Assembly: GCA_964553375.1 (NCBI GenBank)
Contig: CAZKKN010000030.1
Span: 1-20,516, forward strand
Reading direction: 5' to 3'
Source: UBA9715 sp964553375
GTDB taxonomy: Bacteria > Actinomycetota > Coriobacteriia > Coriobacteriales > Eggerthellaceae
Length of the DNA stretch: 20,516 bases
Part shown: positions 6,502-15,091 of the stretch, piece by piece
Numbering within the stretch: position 1 is the first letter of the stretch
Layout of the letters: each line of letters begins with the position of its first letter
Notes under the pieces: generated by a model
Told to the model about the DNA's origin: nothing
Database searches by the model: none
Seen by the model: only the letters and a program-made list of their open reading frames with translations
Position numbers and translations under genes: made by a program

Positions 6502-7185
6502 CTATTTCCAGGTTTGATAGCGGATTTCCGGTGGTTTAGGCTTCTTGGCGCATTCTTTTAAGTGCGCTATGAATGCATCAGGGTCTGCTCCTTTCAATTT
6601 GCTGGCCACAAACGCTATCGCAGGGACGGGTTTATTTATTGGTGGGCTTCCGTGGGGTGCTAAAACAAACTGGAACGATTTTGTGCCACTGAAGCAGCCG
6701 GCAATTACCATATCGCCATGCTGTTTCACCCAAAGTATCCTATCCATAGAAGTATCAATTGCGTCATATGTCGTTTTGAGCAGAAGAGAATTGCCTTCAA
6801 TCTGAAGCATGCAAGGCATCTCAGTAGCATCAGGACTATAGCCCAATGCATCTTTGTACATTCGGATCAGGTCTGTTCTGCCCGTTCGGAACATCCATCC
6901 TAGAGGCTTGCGTGCAATGGGCATGATGCTGTAGAAGATGGTAGCGAAAAAGAATAGGGAAAAAAGCACGCCAAGGAGAAGCGCGAGAAATCGGTCATTA
7001 AACAAGCCCGCAAAGATAGCCAACCAAAGATAGAAACCAATAAAGATTAGAAGCAGGATGATGTTTCTGCGATGTATTCGTCGTTTGGCCATGTAATCAC
7101 TAACCTTGACATACTCTTCGAAGTCTTCTTCAGTGAAGGAGAATTCACATGAGGCAACAAGATTATGAGAGTTCTGCAGTGCCAT
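6502..7185 (-). CDS. Two-helix membrane protein, immunity-like
   Basis: 227 residues. CEFSFTEEDFEEYVKVSDYMAKRR precedes two hydrophobic helices (about 40-63 and 66-90); the soluble domain holds ILWVKQHGDMVIAG, KPVPAIAFVASKLKG and an AKKPKPPE...TWK end close to type A. The ATG at 7185 has AAGGA 10 nt upstream. It is the first gene of a leftward pair with 5781, and a TATAAT box on this strand lies about 70 bp upstream. It diverges from the rightward relative at 7391 across a 205-bp spacer. Function as an immunity protein is inferred only from relatedness. Confidence 0.7.
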   Translation of the reverse strand: MALQNSHNLVASCEFSFTEEDFEEYVKVSDYMAKRRIHRRNIILLLIFIGFYLWLAIFAGLFNDRFLALLLGVLFSLFFFATIFYSIMPIARKPLGWMFRTGRTDLIRMYKDALGYSPDATEMPCMLQIEGNSLLLKTTYDAIDTSMDRILWVKQHGDMVIAGCFSGTKSFQFVLAPHGSPPINKPVPAIAFVASKLKGADPDAFIAHLKECAKKPKPPEIRYQTWK

Positions 7186-7230
7186 CGTATAAGCATCCTT
7201 CGAATGATTCCAAAGTTCAGCTCTTACGGG

Positions 7231-7261
7231 TTCACAGCCAATCAGGTTAATCTATATTATA
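7231..7261. promoter_or_regulatory. Possible divergent promoter elements
   Basis: Within the 205-bp spacer 7186-7390, the - strand reads TATAAT at 7261-7256, suitable as a -10 box for the leftward pair, with no good -35. On the + strand, TTCACA (7231-7236) and TATATT (7253-7258) with a 16-bp gap could serve the 7391 gene. The two overlap, so expression in the two directions might interfere. The rest of the spacer shows no gene or clear hairpin. Confidence 0.35.
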
Positions 7262-7390
7262 GCGTGTGAGACGAAACCTTGATCGAACGTGCTGTGGTCA
7301 TATCTCGCGACCTTTGTTTCTAAGACTGCTGTTTTATCTTGGGGCGGAATCGTGACTAGAAGGGTTACGGCTCGTTTTGAGTAGGGATAG

Positions 7391-8056
7391 ATGGTATACG
7401 ACAATCAGACATATTTGAAAGCCCAATGCGAGTTCGTTCTCACGGAAGAACAGTTCGAGGAATACGTATTCTTAAGTGACTTCATGTCTAAAAAGAAGCG
7501 CATTTCCATAACGCTAGTATTCTGTTTTCTCGTGATACTCGCATTGGCTTTCGTGAGCGTTGCTATCAAAATGCCTGCATTGGTCTTGGTTATGGTTTAC
7601 CTGCTTTTTGGGGCGATAATCGTAGTGTCTCTCATCTCGTTAATTCTGAAAAAGCCACCATTTCGTTTTCTTCGCTATCAGGAAGAGTACATATGCACCA
7701 TTTATAAAAACGCCCTGGGCATTTCTCCGATTGCGAGTGTTATCAGTTGCAGTTTTATCCTCACGAGAGATTCGATGATATTTCAGACAGGTGATTACGA
7801 GATAATAAGCTCGCCGCTTGCTATACAGTGGGTTGCTTGCAAGCACGACTTAGTGGTTGTTGGGTGCATAGACGGAAGTAAATCATTATCAGGTACCTAT
7901 ATTTTTGGTGACGGGAATCATTATAAGGCTGTTCCTGCAATGGTCTTCCTGAAAAGCAAGCTCGAGGGCATGGATCCCGACGAGCTGATAGCCATCCTTG
8001 AGGAGTACGCCAAGAAGCCCAAGCGCCCCCTGCCTCGCAAGGATGCATGGAAGTGA
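7391..8056 (+). CDS. Two-helix membrane protein, orphan immunity-like (type A end)
   Basis: 221 residues. The N-terminal CEFVLTEEQFEEYVFLSDFMSKKKR and two helices (about 37-58 and 62-85) are followed by KKPPFRFLRYQEEY, IQWVACKHDLVVVGCIDGSKSL and HYKAVPAMVF. The last ~40 residues (SKLEGMDPDELIAILEEYAK... to KDAWK) are nearly identical to the 1025 and 3399 proteins, while the rest is diverged. The gene is therefore a mosaic whose 3' end was shared or converted. It is followed by a truncated type C gene, repeating the 3399-4089 order. An AGGG 4 nt before the ATG is a weak ribosome site. Confidence 0.7.
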   Translation: MVYDNQTYLKAQCEFVLTEEQFEEYVFLSDFMSKKKRISITLVFCFLVILALAFVSVAIKMPALVLVMVYLLFGAIIVVSLISLILKKPPFRFLRYQEEYICTIYKNALGISPIASVISCSFILTRDSMIFQTGDYEIISSPLAIQWVACKHDLVVVGCIDGSKSLSGTYIFGDGNHYKAVPAMVFLKSKLEGMDPDELIAILEEYAKKPKRPLPRKDAWK

Positions 8057-8207
8057 GCAGCGAGAATGAGCAGCGACTCAAATACCCCTTCCGATGTCCG
8101 CTTCAGCGGCACATTTGATGAGCAGGCATTCCGCTCCTATGTCGAGCTTCATCTGATGCCGCACGACAAGAAAAGCGGATGGTGGATTATGGTGTTCACT
8201 GGTGCCT
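8021..8207 (+). repeat. Exact 187-bp direct repeat, copy 2
   Basis: Identical to 4044-4230. It covers the end of the 7391 gene and the start of the deleted type C copy, and ends exactly at the deletion junction of that copy. Confidence 0.9.
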
Positions 8208-8311
8208 GGGAGGAATTGAAGCCTTGGATCTTGGCGCAGGCATGGAAGGACGTCTTTCCGGGGATGAGGAACTGCTGGAGGCGTAGTCGCAAAACTGAAG
8301 GATTTGATTGA
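8066..8311 (+). pseudogene. Internally deleted copy of the 4089 gene
   Basis: The first 47 codons match the 4089 gene exactly. The sequence then jumps from the equivalent of 4230 to the equivalent of 4840, removing 609 bp (203 codons, in frame). Homology resumes at WEELKPWILAQAWKD and is lost again after FPGMR, giving an 81-residue product. One membrane helix is cut short, the second is gone, and most of the soluble domain is missing, so the product is unlikely to work. The frame is intact and the start region identical, so it may still be translated. Confidence 0.75.
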
Positions 8312-8425
8312 GAAAAGGCCTCGAAAGTATGATTCGAAGAGGGATTGAGCCGAATCACCTGTACTATCGGCCTCGAGAGTATGGATTTCCCGGTGACGAC
8401 CATACGTTCGAGGCGTTTTCTCAAT
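8307..8425. repeat. Imperfect inverted repeat with a third partial copy
   Basis: Arms 8307-8331 and 8401-8425 are reverse complements at 23 of 25 positions. An internal segment, 8370-8384, also pairs with 8400-8414 (13 of 15). The right arm can thus pair with either of two left copies, giving a long outer stem or a short inner hairpin with a 15-nt loop. The left arm overlaps the stop of the deleted type C copy. It could be a transcript-end structure or an element remnant; no T-run follows, so a simple terminator is not supported. Confidence 0.6.
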
Positions 8426-8487
8426 GTAATCGCACGCGGAAATGGATTTGCGCGATGCAGCATGGGCGAACCGAGCATTCGAGATAG
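8329..8487 (+). other. Weak small open reading frame (52 codons)
   Basis: ATG at 8329 to TAG at 8485-8487, product beginning MIRRGIEPNHLYYRPREYGF. It lies over the inverted repeat and has no clear ribosome site. No family is recognised. It is listed only because 8312-8734 holds no other candidate gene; more likely non-coding or a gene fragment. Confidence 0.15.
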
Positions 8488-8496
8488 GGTGGGAGT

Positions 8497-8663
8497 CGTG
8501 GTCACAAAACGCGTTAACTCGTCGCTCATGGGCTTAATTTGCGGGCAGGGAAACAGTGCGAAAACAGCCGACCTGGGCTTTTGCTGAGCGGCGAAGAATC
8601 GGGCGCTTGAATCCAACGGTAAAAGCAGCTATTTCGGGCGAGTTAACGCGTTTTGTGACCACG
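8497..8663. repeat. 167-bp segment bounded by perfect 25-bp inverted repeats
   Basis: The arms 8497-8521 and 8639-8663 are perfect reverse complements over 25 bp; the left begins CGTGGTCACAAAACGCG and includes GTTAAC. The inside is 117 bp with no credible gene. The size and ends resemble a small non-autonomous mobile element, but no target-site duplication is visible beside the arms. It sits between the accessory toxin locus and conserved genes, 71 bp before trmFO. A large RNA hairpin ending leftward transcription is the alternative. Confidence 0.65.
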
Positions 8664-8722
8664 CAAAGGCGCCGAAGAATCGGAAACGGCAGTGGGGCTG
8701 TGCAATTCCGGGGTCATTTCCT

Positions 8723-8728
8723 TACAAT
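8723..8728 (+). promoter_or_regulatory. -10 box of trmFO (leaderless arrangement)
   Basis: TACAAT ends 6 nt before the ATG at 8735, so a transcript starting at the normal distance would begin at or next to the start codon. No ribosome site precedes the ATG. A -35 is weak (GTGCAA at 8700-8705, 17-bp gap). Confidence 0.5.
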
Positions 8729-8734
8729 GGTCTC

Positions 8735-10123
8735 ATGATGCGAAGCAAAGTAGCCATAGTGGGCGCGGGGCTGGCGGGAAGCGAAGCGGCGTTGCAGCTG
8801 GCGGCCCGCGGCATAACCGTTGACCTCTTCGAGATGCGCCCGGTACGCCCCACGCCGGTTCATGAGACCGACCGCTGCGCCGAGCTGGTCTGCTCCAATT
8901 CACTTAAATCCACCAAGGCCGCCAGCGCTGCGGGCATGCTCAAAGAGGAGCTGCGCGCCCTCGATTCGTTCCTCTTGGCCGAAGCCGAGCGCTGCGCTGT
9001 GCCCGCTGGAGGTGCCCTGGCCGTGGATCGCGTGGCCTTCTCCCAGGCCATAACCAAAGCCATCGAGCAAAACCCCCGGATAAACCTCATCCGTCGTGAG
9101 GTCTGCGACTTGGCGGAGCTGGAAGGCGCTTACAGTGCGATCATCCTTGCAACGGGGCCGCTGACCAGCGATTCCCTGGCAAACTCCCTTCAGCGCCTTT
9201 TGCCTGGCGATCACCTGGCGTTCTACGACGCAGCAGCTCCCATTGTGATGGCCGATTCCCTGGACTATGGCATCCTCTTTCGCCAAAGCCGCTACGAGGG
9301 CGGCAACGGTGATGCATCCGGCGAAAGCGGCGACTACCTGAACGCCCCCTTCACCAAGGAGGAATACGAGCGCTTCATCCAGGAGCTCTTGGGTGCCAAA
9401 CGGGTGATCGCCCACGACTTCGAAACCCGCGAGCTCTTCCAGGCGTGCCAGCCCATAGAGGAGATAGCCCGCAAAGGTGCGGATGCGCCGCGTTTCGGGC
9501 CTTTGAAGCCGGTGGGACTCACCGATCCCCGCACGGGGCGCAGGCCCTGGGCGGTTTTGCAGCTGCGGGCCGAAAACGCCGCCGGCAGCGCCTATAACCT
9601 GGTGGGATTCCAGACCAACCTCACCTTCCCTGAGCAAAAGCGCGTGTTCTCCCTGATCCCCGGCCTGAAGGATGCGGAATTCGCCCGCTATGGCGTGATG
9701 CATCGCAACACGTTTTTGGATGCACCGCGGCTGCTCACTGCATTCTTGCAAGTGAACCCTCAGCTCATAGGAGGATTCTCTACGCCGCTTCTCGTGGCGG
9801 GCCAGCTCGGCGGCACCGAAGGCTACTGCGAGGCCATCCGCTCTGGGCTCCATTGCGCGCTGTCGGTGGCGGCCCTCTTGAGCGGCCGGGAGTCGCCCCG
9901 CGTACCCCCAGAGACGGTCTTCGGCTCGCTTCTGGCCTATGCCACGGATCCGGCCACGGTTGACTACCAGCCCATGCATGTGAATTTCGGCATATTGCAG
10001 CCTTTGGATGAGCCCGTGCGGAAAAAGGGGGAGCGCTACGAGGCCTACCGTCGGCGCGGAAGCGAAGCCCTTGCCAACTACAGGGAGAACCTCATCCAAG
10101 CGGGATTGATGGAGCGCAGCTAA
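8735..10123 (+). CDS. trmFO: Methylenetetrahydrofolate-tRNA-(uracil-5-)-methyltransferase TrmFO
   Basis: TrmFO makes 5-methyluridine at position 54 of tRNA, using methylenetetrahydrofolate and FAD in the cytoplasm. The 462-residue protein opens with the FAD-binding GAGLAGSEAA (10-19), then FEMRPVRPTPVHETD and ELVCSNSLKS. Cys53 in that motif matches the known catalytic cysteine of the family, and Cys238 in FQACQPIEEIA matches the second. The C-terminal half has GGFSTPLLVAGQLGGTEGY, also typical. Starting at 8735 rather than at the second Met puts the cysteine at 53 as in the Bacillus protein. It is coupled to the xer gene, whose GTG follows its stop directly; the same pairing is known in Firmicutes. 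The family is rare in other Actinobacteria, which supports a Coriobacteriia source. Confidence 0.95.
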   Translation: MMRSKVAIVGAGLAGSEAALQLAARGITVDLFEMRPVRPTPVHETDRCAELVCSNSLKSTKAASAAGMLKEELRALDSFLLAEAERCAVPAGGALAVDRVAFSQAITKAIEQNPRINLIRREVCDLAELEGAYSAIILATGPLTSDSLANSLQRLLPGDHLAFYDAAAPIVMADSLDYGILFRQSRYEGGNGDASGESGDYLNAPFTKEEYERFIQELLGAKRVIAHDFETRELFQACQPIEEIARKGADAPRFGPLKPVGLTDPRTGRRPWAVLQLRAENAAGSAYNLVGFQTNLTFPEQKRVFSLIPGLKDAEFARYGVMHRNTFLDAPRLLTAFLQVNPQLIGGFSTPLLVAGQLGGTEGYCEAIRSGLHCALSVAALLSGRESPRVPPETVFGSLLAYATDPATVDYQPMHVNFGILQPLDEPVRKKGERYEAYRRRGSEALANYRENLIQAGLMERS

Positions 10124-11137
10124 GTGGCGCCGCGTCAGAAGAAGACCCGTGCACCGCGTACCAGCCCACCGAAAGGGGAGGGGCTTGCGGCGTCCGGGTG
10201 CGCTGCCAGCGCCCAGGGGTCGGCTTTGGAGTCGCTCATAGAAGGCTACTTGGAGCACCTGCGCATAGAGGATGCTGCATCGGATCACACCCTTCGCTCC
10301 TACCGGACGGATCTGGAAAGCTTCTCGCGGTGGTGCGCACGTCAGGGAGTGGATGCCCTGAAGGCCGATCACCGCACGTTGCGGGGGTATCTGGGCGAGC
10401 TTGACGGGGCGCGCTATGCCCGGGCAACCATCAACCGGCACCTGTCGGCGCTGCGGGGGTTTTACCGCTGGCTTGAATCCAACGGCGTTTTGGAGGCCGA
10501 TCCCACCGATGCCCTCCAGGGGCCGAAGACCAAACGCCATCTTCCCCATGTGATCAAGCGCGAGGAGATGCGCCGGCTCATGGCGGTCCATGGCCCCGCA
10601 GACGAATACGGCCAGCCCCGTGAGCAGAGTGCGTCTGACAAGCGCGACCAGGCCATCTTGGAGTTCCTCTACGCCTGCGGAGCGCGTATATCCGAGGCGG
10701 CGGGGCTGAAACTGGGCGACATAGATTTCCGGCAGAAAAGCGTGCGGGTGTTCGGCAAGGGGCGCAAAGAGCGCATCATACCCCTGCATGACCTGTGCAT
10801 CCGTTCGCTTGTGGCATATCGGGACGAGGCTCGCAGCGAGCTTTTGGACGGGGCGGAAAGCGAGCGGTTCTTCATCGGCAACAGCGGCAAGCCCATGAGT
10901 GCCGATTCCATGCGCAACATGTTCAAGTGCACTGTGCGCGCGGCGGGTCTGGATGAATCCACCAGCCCCCATGACATGCGCCACAGCTTCGCCACGGACC
11001 TGCTTGATGGGGGAGCCGACCTGCGCAGTGTGCAGGAGATGCTCGGTCATTCCAGCCTTTCCACCACTCAGATATACACGCACCTCTCCCCAGCCCGACT
11101 GAAGGCCGCCCACGCGCAAGCTCATCCGCGTGCCTAG
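10124..11137 (+). CDS. xerC: Tyrosine recombinase, XerC/XerD type
   Basis: Xer recombinases resolve chromosome dimers at dif near division. 337 residues: an N-terminal core-binding domain (about 36-125, LIEGYLEHLRIEDAASDHT, RATINRHLSALRGFYRWL) and a catalytic domain with the full residue set: Arg188 (ARISE), Lys212 (GKGRKER), His283 and Arg286 (HDMRHSF), His309 (LGHSS), and nucleophile Tyr318 (IYTHL). The GTG start directly abuts the trmFO stop, with GGAG 9 nt upstream. The first ~35 residues are basic and low in structure, longer than usual; a TTG at 10226 would give a standard length. The symbol rests on the trmFO-xerC gene order known in Firmicutes; XerD or a single XerA-like enzyme is possible. 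It is not an island integrase by context. Confidence 0.9.
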   Translation: MAPRQKKTRAPRTSPPKGEGLAASGCAASAQGSALESLIEGYLEHLRIEDAASDHTLRSYRTDLESFSRWCARQGVDALKADHRTLRGYLGELDGARYARATINRHLSALRGFYRWLESNGVLEADPTDALQGPKTKRHLPHVIKREEMRRLMAVHGPADEYGQPREQSASDKRDQAILEFLYACGARISEAAGLKLGDIDFRQKSVRVFGKGRKERIIPLHDLCIRSLVAYRDEARSELLDGAESERFFIGNSGKPMSADSMRNMFKCTVRAAGLDESTSPHDMRHSFATDLLDGGADLRSVQEMLGHSSLSTTQIYTHLSPARLKAAHAQAHPRA

Positions 11138-11193
11138 AGGCCTTCTGGGCTGGATCGCGGTAACGAATCCTCAACTGCGTGATGTTTTAATAG

Positions 11194-11207
11194 CGAACAT
11201 TTGTTTT
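11194..11207 (+). promoter_or_regulatory. LexA-like (SOS) box upstream of uvrA
   Basis: CGAACATTTGTTTT fits CGAAC-N4-GTTCG in one perfect half and three of five bases of the other. It lies just upstream of the expected -35 of the uvrA promoter. uvrA is an SOS gene in many bacteria including Mycobacterium, so the position is meaningful, but the second half is degenerate. Confidence 0.5.
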
Positions 11208-11234
11208 CATCGCGTTTCCGGCGAAACCTTCCTA

Positions 11235-11240
11235 TATAAT
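11235..11240 (+). promoter_or_regulatory. -10 box of uvrA
   Basis: TATAAT, with no good -35 at 17 bp. A transcript from about 11247 excludes the ATG at 11239 as a start and leaves an AAGGAG (11261-11266) before the ATG at 11281. Confidence 0.55.
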
Positions 11241-11280
11241 GCTCCTGCGAAAGAAATCAGAAGGAGACGTATCAGATTCC

Positions 11281-14169
<2,889 letters not shown>

Positions 14170-14180
14170 GCACCATGCAG

Positions 14181-14186
14181 TAAACT
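14181..14186 (+). promoter_or_regulatory. -10 box for the gene at 14193 (leaderless arrangement)
   Basis: TAAACT ends 6 nt before the ATG, the same spacing as at trmFO, with no ribosome site between. The sequence ACCATGCAG occurs at 14172 and again at 14190 across the start; the first copy reads ATG-CAG-TAA. No -35 is evident. Confidence 0.35.
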
Positions 14187-14192
14187 GAGACC

Positions 14193-15059
14193 ATGCAGAA
14201 AAGGACTCGGGAAATAGTCGCGCTGGTCTTGCTTGCTGTTTTGGGCATCGCTGCCGTATGCGCCATGGGTTGGTACATCCTTGCCGGTCACGGCTGGAAT
14301 GTAACGGCATCGAACATAGATGACTCCATCGGTCAGATGGATGGTTACACGGTGTTCTTGGTGGAAGGCACCCGGGAGCGGGAGGCGGTTTCCTCTCAGG
14401 ATGCCGAAGCATCCGCCCAGGCGGGAAGCTCGGAAGCGGCTCCCATAGCCAGTGAGTCGGCGACCGGGATGGCTGCGGAGCCGCAGGCACTTGAGGCGAC
14501 TGAGCCGGCCGATATGACCGCGTCATCTAACGCGACTGAAGCGGCAAATGCGACTGAGTCAGCCAGCGTGACTGAGCAGCCCAAGGAGCAGATAAAGGAA
14601 CCCGCCAAGCAGGCTGAGCAGCTAGAACCCGCCGTCACCGAGGCCGACTTGGAAGCCATCTCCCTCAATTATGAGGAGAAGGGTGCCCAGGTGTTCTGCC
14701 TGAAGCTCATGACGCCAGGGCTCTACGAGGGGTTCCAGGTGTTCTCGCGCAAGGGGGAGCGCATCGGCGTTTACACGGTGGATGAACCGGCCAGGCCGGC
14801 AGAGGCGCGCCTTTGCGAGAAGCTCCTGCAGCGCCAGAAGGCGGATCTGTGCATCGGCATAACCAATGATCCGGCTTTGAAGCGCGCGGTTCTGCCGCGC
14901 ACGGCCATCCTCATCGACGACGTGCGCGACCAAGCGCCCACCGATGCGGGTTATTACGGTTCGGTCTATTGCGTGGACACGCCTTACAAAGGGGAGGTCA
15001 CGGCGATCATAGTCTCGCCGAGCGGGGTGATATCCAGCAAGACCATTCACAGCCTCTAG
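14193..15059 (+). CDS. Membrane-anchored protein of unknown function between uvrA and uvrC
   Basis: 288 residues. A short basic N-terminus (MQKRTR) is followed by one hydrophobic helix (about 8-31), so it is probably anchored in the membrane with the rest outside. Residues ~60-150 are a low-complexity linker rich in Ala, Glu, Ser and Thr, with short repeats such as NATEAANATESASVTE. A folded C-terminal domain (about 155-288) contains YEEKGAQVFCLKL, ADLCIGITNDPALKRAV, TAILIDDVRDQ and GEVTAIIVSPSGVI. I do not recognise this domain. It starts 24 nt after uvrA and ends 32 nt before uvrC, yet nothing in it suggests DNA repair; a cell-envelope role is equally likely. The start is supported by a leaderless promoter-like arrangement. 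Confidence 0.75.
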   Translation: MQKRTREIVALVLLAVLGIAAVCAMGWYILAGHGWNVTASNIDDSIGQMDGYTVFLVEGTREREAVSSQDAEASAQAGSSEAAPIASESATGMAAEPQALEATEPADMTASSNATEAANATESASVTEQPKEQIKEPAKQAEQLEPAVTEADLEAISLNYEEKGAQVFCLKLMTPGLYEGFQVFSRKGERIGVYTVDEPARPAEARLCEKLLQRQKADLCIGITNDPALKRAVLPRTAILIDDVRDQAPTDAGYYGSVYCVDTPYKGEVTAIIVSPSGVISSKTIHSL

Positions 15060-15091
15060 CGGGGCTTTAGCGAGAAGGGAACGCGCATCCC

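Noticed and set aside
4044..8207. Repeats in the left part as a CRISPR array or composite transposon
   Set aside because: The repeats are few, long and coding, without regular spacers, and no transposase gene or terminal inverted repeats bound them.
8149..8616. 155-codon frame on the - strand across the boundary region
   Set aside because: It runs antisense to the deleted type C copy and through both inverted repeats; no family is recognised and the repeated peptide HTFEAFSQ on both strands is just a result of the inverted repeat.
8900..11125. Very long open frame on the - strand opposite trmFO and xerC (741 codons), and similar ones opposite uvrA and uvrC
   Set aside because: They mirror well-identified + strand genes with GC-rich third positions, have no recognisable motifs and no promoter or ribosome site.
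10124..11137. The Xer gene as integrase of the accessory region
   Set aside because: It is coupled to trmFO, a known housekeeping arrangement, and no attachment-site repeats flank the toxin locus.
11138..11193. Possible terminator after xerC
   Set aside because: No stem of useful length followed by a T-run is visible there.
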